From assembly GCA_964343835.1 (NCBI GenBank), contig CAYFKR010000002.1:186001-250000 (forward strand): a DNA stretch of 64,000 nt. The letters are read 5' to 3'. Within the stretch, counting starts at the first letter, position 1. Each line of letters starts with the position of its first letter. This document shows, piece after piece, positions 49,592 through 57,793 of the stretch. Made by a program: the position numbers and the translations under genes. A model generated the notes under the pieces. The model was not told where the DNA came from, searched no databases, and worked only from the letters and a program-made list of their open reading frames with translations. Source of the stretch: CALEMW01 sp964343835 (GTDB taxonomy: Bacteria > Krumholzibacteriota > Krumholzibacteriia > LZORAL124-64-63).

Positions 49592-51253
49592 TCAGAAGGT
49601 GCCGCCGGTGGCGGCGGTGAGTCGTGCGCCGCCGGAACCGTCGAGGGGCCAGGCCAGGTCCAGGCGCGCCACGTCGGCGCGGGAGGAGCGGGTCGGGCCG
49701 AAGCGCAGGCCGATGCCGGCCTCGTGCCGGAACGTTCGCAGGTCGGCGGGGTCGTCGCGCCACCAGGCCGAACCGCCCGACGCGAACACGGCCACGCCCA
49801 GCCGGTAGAATCCCAGCAACTCCCCGGGGACCAGCCTCACGTGCTCCGCATTCCAGCGGACCAGGCGGTCGCCCGCCATGCCGTCATACTCAAGGGTGCG
49901 CAGCCCGCGTGTCAACCCGAGGACCGGCACCTCCGTTCCCGGCGCATCGGAGGCGATCACGCCCTCGGCCCAGAGCCGCCACAGGCCGTCTCCGGAACCG
50001 CCGTGCCAACCCGCCAGCGCCTCTACCAGGTGCCACCGCGCCTCGGGACCGCCAAAGGCGCCCAGGGCCTCCACCCGTGAGAACAGCCACCCGCCCGCGG
50101 CCGCCGACCAGTCCTGGAGCTTCAGCTCGTAGGCCAGCCGCTCCACGTCGCCGCCCAGGACATCCAGCACCGGACCGGCACGCAGGCGCAGCCAGGGATC
50201 CAGGAGCAGGTCCTCCTCGGGACCCAGCTTCGTGACGTAGCGGGCCTTGGCCCAGTCGCGGCCCAGGGTCTCCACGTGGAAGACGAGCTGGGCGGTGCGG
50301 CCCTCGATGCGCGCAAGGCCGCGGCCCGCGGCGGAGCGGAAGGCGGCGGCGTCCAGCAGCACGTCGTCCGACGTGTCCACCGGGTCGTCCAGATCCAGGG
50401 CCAGGTGCTCGGTGAACAGGCCCGCCCCCACGCGCCACAGACGCCCCTGCCCCGCGGGCGACAGGCGCCGGATCCACACGGCCGAAAGCCCTTCGCGCTT
50501 CACCGGCGGCGTGGCGTAGAGGCGGTCGTCGCCGTCGAGGTCCGTGGCCGAGCGCCGCAGGAACCAACGCGGCTCGAAGAGCATGTCCCAGCCCTGCACG
50601 TCGAAGCTCCAGGCGTCGTCCTGGGCATAGAAGGGACGCGAAAGGCCGAACGAGCGGGTGTGGCCGTCGCTCAGGTCCGCCGTCACCAGCGACAGCCGCA
50701 GGTCCGAGCCCAGCAACCGGCGGTTCTCCAGGCGGAGCTGCTGCCAGCTGCGGTCCTCGTCCTCGCCCAGGCCCGCCTCCAGCTTCACGCCGTAGCCCAG
50801 GAAGTTGCCGTCGGCCACCAGCAGGGTCCAGCGGTCGGCGCTGGAGGAGCGGGAGTAGGCCACCTGCGTGGACAGCGACCACGTCTCCTGGACCCGCACC
50901 TCCACCGGCACCGTGCCGTCGGGCAAGGTGTCCACGGCCACCACCGACACGTTGGTCAGGAAGCCCAGGGAGCGGAGGTTGCGCTCGGTCTCGGCCAGCA
51001 GCTCGGGGTCGAAGGGGTCGCCGGGCGCCATGAGCAGCTCGCGGTCGATGACGTGGCGTCGCGTGCCCGGGTGCAGGGCGTTCATGGCCCCGTGGACCGC
51101 GCCGACCAGGCCCGAGCCCACCTCGTCGGCGCCGTAGATATCCGTCACCACCACCCGGAGGTCCCCGACGACGGCCGGCTCCACCCCGGACACCGGACCG
51201 ACCCCGAGGACCAGGGCCAGGACTGCCGCGCATGTCAGGGTTCGGGGGCTCAT
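49592..51253 (-). CDS. Outer-membrane beta-barrel protein with POTRA-like N-terminus
   Basis: 553 residues. The signal peptide (1-24) is followed by a POTRA-like unit (about 55-125; HVIDRELLMAPGDPFDPELLAETERNLRSLGFLTNVSVVAVDTLPDGTVPVEVRVQE) and then a barrel built of alternating strands. These include the WTLLVADGNFLGYGVKLEAGLG and LRLENRRLLGSDLRLSLV strands and the final LDLAWPLDGSGGARLTAATGGTF ending in an aromatic. Omp85-like in overall plan, but the barrel lacks an obvious VRGF-type lid motif. Likely an outer-membrane insertase- or transporter-like protein. It is the upstream partner of the flippase, suggesting a role in exporting or assembling a surface glycolipid (inferred). Confidence 0.75.
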   Translation of the reverse strand: MSPRTLTCAAVLALVLGVGPVSGVEPAVVGDLRVVVTDIYGADEVGSGLVGAVHGAMNALHPGTRRHVIDRELLMAPGDPFDPELLAETERNLRSLGFLTNVSVVAVDTLPDGTVPVEVRVQETWSLSTQVAYSRSSSADRWTLLVADGNFLGYGVKLEAGLGEDEDRSWQQLRLENRRLLGSDLRLSLVTADLSDGHTRSFGLSRPFYAQDDAWSFDVQGWDMLFEPRWFLRRSATDLDGDDRLYATPPVKREGLSAVWIRRLSPAGQGRLWRVGAGLFTEHLALDLDDPVDTSDDVLLDAAAFRSAAGRGLARIEGRTAQLVFHVETLGRDWAKARYVTKLGPEEDLLLDPWLRLRAGPVLDVLGGDVERLAYELKLQDWSAAAGGWLFSRVEALGAFGGPEARWHLVEALAGWHGGSGDGLWRLWAEGVIASDAPGTEVPVLGLTRGLRTLEYDGMAGDRLVRWNAEHVRLVPGELLGFYRLGVAVFASGGSAWWRDDPADLRTFRHEAGIGLRFGPTRSSRADVARLDLAWPLDGSGGARLTAATGGTF

Positions 51254-51378
51254 GTCATCTCTTCCGCCGGAATGTCATGTCATCAATGTCACCCGCGGCA
51301 CGATCCACGCCGCGGAGCATTCCAGAGATTAAGTCGTATCTCCATGATTAACAAGCTGTTTTGCCGATCCTCACTCGC

Positions 51379-51393
51379 TGGCACGGAGCTTGG
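51379..51393 (+). promoter_or_regulatory. Weak sigma-54-like site upstream of hsp20
   Basis: TGGCAC-N5-TTGG: the -24 element fits, but the -12 position is GG instead of GC. It is about 84 bases upstream of the ATG. No sigma-32 or CIRCE element is apparent. Confidence 0.25.
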
Positions 51394-51476
51394 AATAGGG
51401 AGGACGAACAACGCACCACACGAGCCGCCGCCCCGCGACGGCCTGACCATTGTCGACGACACGAGGAGGACCGACC

Positions 51477-51893
51477 ATGACCACCACGAGCCTGACTCCC
51501 TTCAGCGCCCTGATCAACAGCGTCTTCGCCCCGACCACCTGCGCCGCCGACGGCGAGGCCCGGGCCGTGCGCCTCACCCCCCGCGCCGACATCCTCGAGG
51601 GCGACTCCGACTTCATCATCCGGATGGATCTGCCCGGGGTCAACCGCGACGATCTGAACGTGGAGCTCGACGGCGAGACCCTCACCATCAAGGCCGAGCG
51701 CCGGGGCGGCACCGACGACGGCTACCGCGCCCTGCGCAACGAGCGCGCCGCCGGCGCCCGCTTCGAGCGGACCTTCCAGCTCGGCCGCGGCGTCGACCGC
51801 GACAACGTCAGCGCCCTGATGACCGACGGCGTGCTGACGGTGGTCCTGCCCAAGAACGAGCAGGCCGTCTCCCGCCGCATCGAGGTCAAGTAG
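51477..51893 (+). CDS. Small heat-shock protein, Hsp20/alpha-crystallin family
   Basis: 138 residues; ATG with GAGGAGGACCGACC upstream. An alpha-crystallin domain spans about residues 38-130 (PRADILEGDSDFIIRMDLPGVNRDDLNVELDGETLTIKAERRG, FERTFQLGRGVDRDNVSALMTDGVLTVVLPK). Its G-V-L-T-V-V-L-P-K motif is the family signature, and a short C-terminal tail follows. It is an ATP-independent holdase that keeps unfolding proteins soluble in the cytosol. Single gene followed by a strong terminator. Confidence 0.92.
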   Translation: MTTTSLTPFSALINSVFAPTTCAADGEARAVRLTPRADILEGDSDFIIRMDLPGVNRDDLNVELDGETLTIKAERRGGTDDGYRALRNERAAGARFERTFQLGRGVDRDNVSALMTDGVLTVVLPKNEQAVSRRIEVK

Positions 51894-51954
51894 ACCCGTG
51901 CGGCGTTCACGCCCGAGGGATCGGGCGTCATAGACCCGGAGGATCCGGGGGCAG

Positions 51955-51981
51955 AAAGGCCGGGACACGCTCCCGGCCTTT
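51955..51981 (+). terminator. Intrinsic terminator after hsp20
   Basis: Perfect 11-bp stem AAAGGCCGGGA/TCCCGGCCTTT with a 5-base loop. It is symmetric enough to act in both directions. Lies 60 bases after the hsp20 stop. Confidence 0.82.
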
Positions 51982-52000
51982 CGCGTACCATGGGGCCGCC

Positions 52001-52876
52001 ATGAAACTCATCAGCTTTATGCACTCGGAGGGGCCGCGCGCCGGCGTCGCCCTGACCGACAGGATCCACCTCGACCTCGCCCAGGCCGACCCATCGCTCC
52101 CCCGCACCTGGAACGAGCTCTTCGGTCGCATGGACGAGGTGCGAGCGCTCTTCGAGCGCTGGCACGGCCCCCACGACATCATCGACGGCGTGCCCCTCTT
52201 CGGAGCGGGCAAGTTCCCCCTGCTGCCGCCCATCATCTCGCCGTCCAAGATCATGGCCGTGGGCCTCAACTACCGCGACCACGCCGAGGAGCAGGACAAG
52301 CAGCCGCCGAAGGCGCCCATGTTCTTCAGCAAGGCCGTGACCTGCCTCCAGGCCCACCTCGGCCCCATCGCCCTGGACGACGACCTGGACCAGGTGGACG
52401 CCGAGGCCGAGCTGGCCGTGGTGATCGGCAAGGCCGGGCGCCGGATCCCGCGAGAAGAAGCCGCCGACCACATCGCCGGCTACACCTGCATGAACGACGT
52501 GTCGGACCGCGAGGCCCAGTACGCCGATCGCCAGTTCTTCCGGGGCAAGAGCATCGACACCGGCGGCCCGTGCGGCCCCTGGATCGTCACCCCCGACGAG
52601 CTGCCGCCCCTGGCCCACGGCCTCGAGATCACCGGCACCGTGGGCGACGAGGTGCTGCAGTGCAGCAACACCGACCAGCTCATCTTCCCGGTGGACGTGT
52701 TGATCTCCCACATCAGCAGCCACATGACCCTGCTGCCCGGCGACATCATCAGCACCGGCACGCCGGCGGGCGTGGGCGTGTTCCGCGACCCCCAGCGGTT
52801 CCTCCGCCCCGGCGACGTGTGCGAGGTGACCATCGAGGGCATCGGGACCCTGACCAACCCGGTCATCGCCCGCTGA
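52001..52876 (+). CDS. FAH-family hydrolase/isomerase, second paralogue
   Basis: 291 residues. The FAH C-terminal fold is complete: MAVGLNYRDHAEEQ, VDAEAELAVVIGKAGRRI with the metal-binding Glu residues, GYTCMNDVSDREAQ, FFRGKSIDTGGPCGPWIVTPDEL and PGDIISTGTPAGVG. This is the 2-hydroxyhepta-2,4-diene-1,7-dioate isomerase/acylpyruvase-like subgroup, not fumarylacetoacetase. It probably acts on a 2,4-dioxo acid or acylpyruvate. There is no ribosome site before the ATG, and a TACCAT -10-like hexamer lies ten bases upstream (51986-51991), so translation may be leaderless. Single gene. Confidence 0.85.
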   Translation: MKLISFMHSEGPRAGVALTDRIHLDLAQADPSLPRTWNELFGRMDEVRALFERWHGPHDIIDGVPLFGAGKFPLLPPIISPSKIMAVGLNYRDHAEEQDKQPPKAPMFFSKAVTCLQAHLGPIALDDDLDQVDAEAELAVVIGKAGRRIPREEAADHIAGYTCMNDVSDREAQYADRQFFRGKSIDTGGPCGPWIVTPDELPPLAHGLEITGTVGDEVLQCSNTDQLIFPVDVLISHISSHMTLLPGDIISTGTPAGVGVFRDPQRFLRPGDVCEVTIEGIGTLTNPVIAR

Positions 52877-53041
52877 TTCCCCGTCGTTCCCCCTGATGCC
52901 GCGTCGCGCCTTTCCGGGCCGCGACGCGGTGCAGGATGCAACGTCGCTCCGCGGCGGCGTCGCCTCCTGCCCGCCCCGTCACGCTCCGGACTCGCCCGCG
53001 CCGTCCTCCCGGCCGGCCGCAACCCGTTGCCCCCCAGCCCC

Positions 53042-53068
53042 TCAAGCATCACCGCCGCCTGCCGATGC
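53042..53068 (+). promoter_or_regulatory. FliA (sigma-28)-type promoter of the unknown gene pair
   Basis: TCAA (53042-53045), 15-bp spacer, GCCGATGC (53061-53068), 90 bases before the ATG. Same form and spacing as the site before the HDOD gene. Confidence 0.6.
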
Positions 53069-53158
53069 ATCCCCAACCCCCCGGTACGGGGTTTGCAGTT
53101 TCCACGGCGTGGCGGCGTTGCCGCCAGGATTCGAGGCTCGCATCAGGAGGACGCAACG

Positions 53159-53707
53159 ATGGTCCCGGCCGCGACGCTCACCCCGACACGGATGTCGGGC
53201 ATCTACGAAGCCCTGCCCCATTACCACTCCTACTTCCGCCGGCACGCCGCCAACGCCGACGAGACGGAATTCCGCCTCGAGGTCGGCCGCCAGCTCCAGG
53301 AGATGGGACAGCAGCTCCTCGACGGCGCCGAGGCGCGCGGCCACATGCTGGGCCAGGAGCAGCACGACCTCGTGGAGATGATCACCGAGGACCTCACCAC
53401 CATCCTCCGCCTGCTCAACCGCAGCGGCGTGATCCGCATGGTCGACGACCCCGAGATCACCATCCCCCAGCTGGACACGGTGGACCGCCAGCTCATCCTG
53501 CTCCTGGAGCGGCTCTGGGCCGATACGGGCGATCTGCTGGACGCCGACGGCGACCGATTCCAGGAGGTGGGCGCCGACATGGCCGGTTGCCTGGCCGTGT
53601 TCCTGGACATCGCCGAGGAGCGCAACCGCCTGCTGGGCCTGGGATGGGAATCGGAGTTCGGCCGCCTGGGTCTGGACCGCCGCGAGACCGACGGGGAGGA
53701 CGCCTGA
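53159..53707 (+). CDS. Unknown helical protein, predicted FliA-regulated
   Basis: 182 residues; ATG with AGGAGG eight bases upstream. No recognised domain, signal or membrane segment. Predicted mainly helical, with an acidic surface: RLEVGRQLQEMGQQLLDGAEARGHMLGQEQHDLVEMITEDLTTILRLLNRSG, then QLDTVDRQLILLLERLWADTGDLLD and MAGCLAVFLDIAEERNRLLGLG. Such four-helix patterns occur in flagellar chaperones and chemotaxis adaptors, but no motif proves it. The promoter type and coupling with the next gene (one base apart) argue for a motility-class role. Confidence 0.6.
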   Translation: MVPAATLTPTRMSGIYEALPHYHSYFRRHAANADETEFRLEVGRQLQEMGQQLLDGAEARGHMLGQEQHDLVEMITEDLTTILRLLNRSGVIRMVDDPEITIPQLDTVDRQLILLLERLWADTGDLLDADGDRFQEVGADMAGCLAVFLDIAEERNRLLGLGWESEFGRLGLDRRETDGEDA

Positions 53708-53708
53708 C

Positions 53709-54347
53709 TTGACCGACGCCGTGCGACACGACCGGTCGTGGGAGCTCGTCCCCCGCGGCCGCGACTTCACGTCCTGGTCCGTCGACCCTCCCGAGGGCGT
53801 GGTCCAGGGTCCCCTCGACCTCGACTTCTTCGCCGGAGGCCGCCTCCACGTCGTGCTGGAGGAGGGCCAGATGGGCCTGCTGTCGGTCGACGGCGAACTC
53901 CACCTGCACATGATGGAAGGCGTCCACCTGCTGCGCGTGGGCGGCGACGATGGCCTGCCCGCCGACGGCCGTCTCCACTTCGTCCACCTGGACGCCCCCA
54001 TCCGCGTGCCCTGGCGCCAGCACGTCGCCGTGCGCGGCGAGGGCGCCCGCGAGGCCCACGGCCATTTCGACGTGACCATCGCGGACCCCTCGCTCTTCCA
54101 CCGCGCCTTCCTCACCGGCGACGACGACGGCGAAGCCCTCTGCATCCGGAAGCTCTCGACCCTGCTCCCCGCCCTCCTCGCCGGCCACCTCGCCGCATCC
54201 GTCGGCGACGGCGACCTGTCCGAGCGGGCCGCCGCCCTGGACCCTTCGGTGCTGGACCCCGACCTCGCCGCCTACGGCCTGGCCTGCACGGCGGTCGTGG
54301 CGGAGAAGACGGTCGCGCCGCAGCCCGTCGTCGTGGACGCCCGATAA
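53709..54347 (+). CDS. Unknown beta-rich protein coupled to the preceding gene
   Basis: 212 residues, TTG start one base after the previous stop, with GGGGAGGA upstream. The N-terminal half is beta-rich and aromatic (WELVPRGRDFTSWSVDPPEGVVQGPLDLDFFAGGRLHVVLEEGQMGLLSVDGELHLHMMEGVHLLRVGG), somewhat like the N-terminus of SPFH/virion-core-like proteins. The second half is helical (LSTLLPALLAGHLAASVGDGD). No signal peptide or membrane helix. It is expressed with the helical protein upstream under the FliA-type promoter. The family was not recognised and the SPFH resemblance is weak. Confidence 0.6.
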   Translation: MTDAVRHDRSWELVPRGRDFTSWSVDPPEGVVQGPLDLDFFAGGRLHVVLEEGQMGLLSVDGELHLHMMEGVHLLRVGGDDGLPADGRLHFVHLDAPIRVPWRQHVAVRGEGAREAHGHFDVTIADPSLFHRAFLTGDDDGEALCIRKLSTLLPALLAGHLAASVGDGDLSERAAALDPSVLDPDLAAYGLACTAVVAEKTVAPQPVVVDAR

Positions 54348-54362
54348 CCCGCGTGTTAGATT
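54334..54362 (+). promoter_or_regulatory. Extended -10 promoter before the Omp85-like gene
   Basis: TGGACG (54334-54339), 17-bp spacer, TG-T-TAGATT with extended -10 (TAGATT at 54357-54362). It overlaps the end of the upstream gene and lies about 40 bases before the ATG at 54401. Confidence 0.5.
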
Positions 54363-54400
54363 GTGCCCCCTGAACCCGAGACCCTGGGGGAGCCCTCGCG

Positions 54401-55630
54401 ATGTTCCGTCCACTGCTGATCGCCTCGCTACTCGTCGCCGCGCTCCCCGCCCTCGCGGACGACTTCTTCGCCGACCAGTACATCGGCACCGTCACGGTGG
54501 AGGGCAACACCTCCACCCGCACGTCGCTGATCCTCGCCGAATTCGGCATCCGTACCGGCGATCCCCTCGACTACGACGCCGTCGACGCCGCCTGGGAGCG
54601 CCTGGAGGACCTGGGCTGGTTCGCCTTCGTGGACATCTCCATGGACGACAGCCTGGACGAGGTGCCGGTCACGATCCTCGTGGAGGAGGACCGCACCACC
54701 CGCGGCTACCCCATCATCGACTACGACCCTCGCTGGGACATCCTGCTCGGCGTCCGCATCTACGACATCAACCTGGGCGGCCGCGGCGAACGCCTCTCCG
54801 TCTCCGGCATCTGGCATGAGCCCCACCGCTACGAGGCGTCGTGGGAGCACCCCTGGCTCTTCGGCGTGAAGGGCCTGGCCCTGTCGCTGGACGGCCGCTG
54901 GGAGGACGCCCCCTTCGTGTTCCGCGACTTCGACTACCGCGCCTGGGAGGCCGGCCTCGGCCTGCGCTGGGACTTCGCGGAGCCGCTCTTCGTGGCGGGG
55001 CGGGTGGCGCGGACGACGTTCGAGCAGGAAGGCGGCATGACGTCGGCGGTGGCGTCCTGGAACGCCGCCGAGCGCGAGGGCTGGTCCGTCGGCGGCACCC
55101 TTGGCCTGGACAGCCGCGACATCGCCACCTACCCCACGCGCGGCGCCCACCACCGCATCTCCGCGACCCGCCACGACGGCGACGGCTTCGACGCCTTCAC
55201 CGAACTGACCGTGGACCTGCGCCAGTACGTGCCGACCCCCTGGGGCCACGTGCTCGCCCTCCACGCCCTGGCCCGCGAGGTCGACGCCCACGTGCCCCCC
55301 GAGCACATGCTCTTCTGGGGCGGCGCCGAGACGATCCGCGGCTACCACTACGGCGAGATCGAGGGCGAGGAAGGCTGGCTGCTCTCGGGCGAGTACCGCT
55401 GGCCCCTGTTCCTGGTGCCCATCTCCGCCGACGGCCGCGTGATCTCCGGCGGGCTCCACGCCTTCGGCGACGCGGGCGAGATCGCGTTCCACGAGGGGAC
55501 CGCCGGCGTGCGGCACTCCTACGGCGCCGGCCTGCACCTGGGCCTGTCGAGCCACGTCTTCCGCTTCGAGGTCGCCCGCACCCGCGACGGCCGCACCGCG
55601 TTCCAGTTCATGGACCACTTCAACTTCTAG
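54401..55630 (+). CDS. Omp85-family protein with one POTRA domain
   Basis: 409 residues. Signal peptide (1-19), one POTRA domain (about 28-95; YIGTVTVEGNTSTRTSLILAEFGIRTGDPLDYDAVDAAWERLEDLGWFAFVDISMDDS...VTILVEE), then a 16-strand-type barrel. The barrel has the Omp85 lid motif GGAETIRGYHYGE (the VRGY/F equivalent) and ends in MDHFNF with the C-terminal aromatic. A single POTRA distinguishes it from BamA (five) and TamA (three), so it is likely a small Omp85 such as a surface-protein translocator or lipid exporter. ATG preceded by GGGGGAG. Confidence 0.87.
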   Translation: MFRPLLIASLLVAALPALADDFFADQYIGTVTVEGNTSTRTSLILAEFGIRTGDPLDYDAVDAAWERLEDLGWFAFVDISMDDSLDEVPVTILVEEDRTTRGYPIIDYDPRWDILLGVRIYDINLGGRGERLSVSGIWHEPHRYEASWEHPWLFGVKGLALSLDGRWEDAPFVFRDFDYRAWEAGLGLRWDFAEPLFVAGRVARTTFEQEGGMTSAVASWNAAEREGWSVGGTLGLDSRDIATYPTRGAHHRISATRHDGDGFDAFTELTVDLRQYVPTPWGHVLALHALAREVDAHVPPEHMLFWGGAETIRGYHYGEIEGEEGWLLSGEYRWPLFLVPISADGRVISGGLHAFGDAGEIAFHEGTAGVRHSYGAGLHLGLSSHVFRFEVARTRDGRTAFQFMDHFNF

Positions 55631-55645
55631 GGGGGAGGTGACGTC

Positions 55646-56704
55646 ATGCTGCCCAACGAACGCTTCCGCCTGACCCGGTTCGCCAAGAGCGCCGGCTGAG
55701 CGGCCAAGCTCAGTCCGGAGGGTCTGGACTCCATCCTGAAGACGTTGCCCGAAACCCGCGGTCCCGAACTGCTCGTCGGCTGGGAGACCTCGGACGACGC
55801 CGCCGTCTACCTCGTGGACGACGGCCGCGCCGTCGTGTCCACCGCCGACTTCATCACCCCGGTGGTGGACGACCCCCGCGCCTTCGGCGCCGCCGCCGCC
55901 GCCAACTCCCTGAGCGACGTGTACGCAATGGGCGGCCGCCCCATCATGGCCCTCAACCTGTGCGGCTACCCCCAGGGCGAGGTGCCGCCCGAGGTCATCG
56001 GCGAGATCCTCCGCGGCGCCGCCGAGGTCTGCCGCACCGCCGGCGCCGCCATGGCCGGCGGCCACACCGTCCGCGACGCCGAGGTGAAGTTCGGCATGGC
56101 CGTCACCGGCCTCGTGGACCCCGCCCACCTGCTGCGCAACTGCACCGCACGCCCCGGCGACGCCCTGATCCTGACCAAGCCCCTGGGCACCGGCGCCCTC
56201 GCCGCCGCCCTCAAGCAGGACCACCTGCCCCACGACGGCGACCACGCCCGGGCGTTGATCGCCACCATGAGCGCCCTGAACGCCTCCGGCCCCGTGCTGG
56301 CGGAGGCCGGCGCCACCGCCTGCACCGACGTCACGGGCTTCGGCCTCACGGGCCACGCCCTGGAGATGGCCGTGGGCAGCGATGCCGCCCTGCATATCGA
56401 CGCCTCGGCCCTGCCCCTGCTCCCCGACGCCGTCGCCCTCTGCGGCCAGGGTTTCACCTGCGGCGGCACCAAGGCCAACGCCGCGTTCACCGGCGGCCGC
56501 ATCGCCTACGCCGACCATCTGGACGAGGCGACGGTGGGCCTGCTCAACGATCCCCAGACCAGCGGCGGCTTGCTCGTCGCGGTTCCCGGCGACCGGATCG
56601 ACGCATTCTGCAAGCTCGCTCTCGATGCCGGAGCCTCCTGCGCCGCCGTCATCGGAACGGTCAGCTCCCGGACTCCGGACTCTCCCTACCTCATCTTCGA
56701 ATAA
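55646..56704 (+). CDS. selD: Selenide, water dikinase SelD, a selenoprotein (UGA-encoded Sec18)
   Basis: 352 residues if TGA at 55697-55699 is read as selenocysteine. ATG at 55646 with GGGGGAGGTGACGTC upstream. The reading MLPNERFRLTRFAKSAG-U-AAKLSPEGL puts Sec at residue 18, exactly where SelD has its active-site Cys/Sec (the G-C/U-x-x-K motif). The rest is the PurM-like fold: WETSDDAAVYLVDDGRAVVSTADFITPVVDDPRAFG, SLSDVYAMGGRPIMALNL, AGGHTVRDAEVKFGMAVTG, DVTGFGLTGHALEMA, LNDPQTSGGLLV. It makes selenophosphate from selenide and ATP. A hairpin with apical GGUCUG follows the UGA. A naive annotation would begin downstream at 55745 and lose the active site. Confidence 0.92.
55697..55730 (+). promoter_or_regulatory. 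Bacterial SECIS-like hairpin of selD
   Basis: UGA at 55697-55699. A 5-bp stem AGTCC/GGACT (55712-55716 with 55726-55730) closes a nine-base loop, GGAGGGTCT, containing GGTC. E. coli fdhF has the same GGUCU apical loop at similar distance. Confidence 0.7.
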
Positions 56705-56719
56705 TTCCTGAAAAACCCC

Positions 56720-56746
56720 TCAAGCAGTTCGTTGCGGGGCCGATGT
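56720..56746 (+). promoter_or_regulatory. FliA (sigma-28)-type promoter of the HDOD gene
   Basis: TCAA (56720-56723), 15-bp spacer, GCCGATGT (56739-56746), 99 bases before the TTG start. The -10 differs from the consensus at two positions. Confidence 0.65.
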
Positions 56747-56844
56747 TTGCTGTGCGCGGGACCCGCCCCCGCAGCACGGCGCCGGTTCATGGAGGATCGG
56801 TCGCACCGGCGCCAGCAACGGACCAAGTTTCAGGAGGAGCCCCC

Positions 56845-57723
56845 TTGTCGACCTCAACGCTCAGCCTGAAGAACATCCATCCGCGGGACCTCAAGCTCGT
56901 GGTCAAGGAAGTCCCCACGCTTCCCATCGTCTACCAGCAGCTCTTCAGCAAGATGAGCAACCCGAACGTCTCGATGCCCCAGCTGGCCGAGATCGTCTCG
57001 AAGGACCAGTCCCTGGCCACCAAGATCCTGAAGCTCGTGAACTCCGCCTTCTACGGCTACAAGAAGGAGATCACGACCATCAGCCGCGCCATGGTGATCC
57101 TGGGCTTCCGCACGGTGCGCAATGCCGCGCTGGCCATCAGCGTGTTCGACTACGTCGCCGGCTGCCCCGAGGACAGCAAGTTCCCTGTAGAGGATTTCTG
57201 GAAGCACAGCCTCTGCACGGCGAGCACGTGCAAGGTCCTGGGCCAGAAGGTCGGCATCAAGCAGCAGGAGGAGACCTTCGTCTGCGGCCTGCTCCACGAC
57301 GTCGGCAAGCTGATCATGAAGAAGTACTTCGAAGAGGACTTCAACGAGGTCTGCGACTACTCGCTGGACAACCAGGTGAGCTGGAGCGCCGCCGAGGACA
57401 AGCTCCTGGGCGTGAACCACGCGACCCTCGCCAAGGCCGTCCTGCGCAGCTGGAATTTCCCGCCGAACCTGGTCGAGGCCGTGCAGTTCCACCATACCCT
57501 GAGCTCGGGCGCTTCCTACCCCGACCTGGTGTCCCTGGTGAACGTGGCGGACCACATCTCCTACGAGCTGGACATGGGTGCACCCGCCAGCCGTGTCGGC
57601 GCGGAGTGCGACCCCGCCGCGCTGAAGGAGCTGGGTACGACCATGGAGCAGTGCATGACCCACAAGGATGAGATCCTGTCGGAGACCGAGGCGGCCCTCG
57701 AGATCCTGCAGATCATCACCTGA
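56845..57723 (+). CDS. HDOD-domain signalling protein
   Basis: 292 residues; TTG start with AGGAGG seven bases upstream. One HDOD domain (about 20-220): LPIVYQQLFSKMSNPNVSMPQLAEIVSKDQSLATKILKLVNSAFYG, FRTVRNAALAISVFDYV, ETFVCGLLHDVGKLIM with a retained HD pair, then LLGVNHATLAKAVLRSWNFPPNLVEAVQFHH. HDOD proteins act in chemotaxis, c-di-GMP and stress signalling, usually without catalysis. Its FliA-type promoter suggests expression with motility genes. A 10-bp-stem terminator follows directly. Confidence 0.88.
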   Translation: MSTSTLSLKNIHPRDLKLVVKEVPTLPIVYQQLFSKMSNPNVSMPQLAEIVSKDQSLATKILKLVNSAFYGYKKEITTISRAMVILGFRTVRNAALAISVFDYVAGCPEDSKFPVEDFWKHSLCTASTCKVLGQKVGIKQQEETFVCGLLHDVGKLIMKKYFEEDFNEVCDYSLDNQVSWSAAEDKLLGVNHATLAKAVLRSWNFPPNLVEAVQFHHTLSSGASYPDLVSLVNVADHISYELDMGAPASRVGAECDPAALKELGTTMEQCMTHKDEILSETEAALEILQIIT

Positions 57724-57746
57724 TCCGGTCCGGGCGGAAACGGAAA

Positions 57747-57776
57747 GGGCGGCGCCGACCGGCGCCGCCCTTTCTT
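57747..57776 (+). terminator. Intrinsic terminator after the HDOD gene
   Basis: Perfect 10-bp stem GGGCGGCGCC/GGCGCCGCCC, GACC loop, TTTCTT tail. Because the convergent rmuC ends about 20 bases away, it may serve both strands. Confidence 0.9.
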
Positions 57777-57793
57777 CGTGTTCCAGACGGCCG

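Noticed and set aside
51379..51393. Sigma-54 promoter for hsp20
   Set aside because: The -12 element is GG rather than GC and no enhancer-binding regulator is nearby; kept only as a very weak candidate.
52877..53158. Possible riboswitch in the GC-rich leader before the unknown gene pair (GGCGGC-GTT-GCCGCC hairpin near 53112)
   Set aside because: The hairpin is simple and no conserved riboswitch core is visible; the region is explained by the FliA-type promoter and a leader.
55697..55699. In-frame TGA in selD taken as evidence of a pseudogene
   Set aside because: The position equals the catalytic Cys/Sec of the family, the frame is intact on both sides and a SECIS-like hairpin follows.
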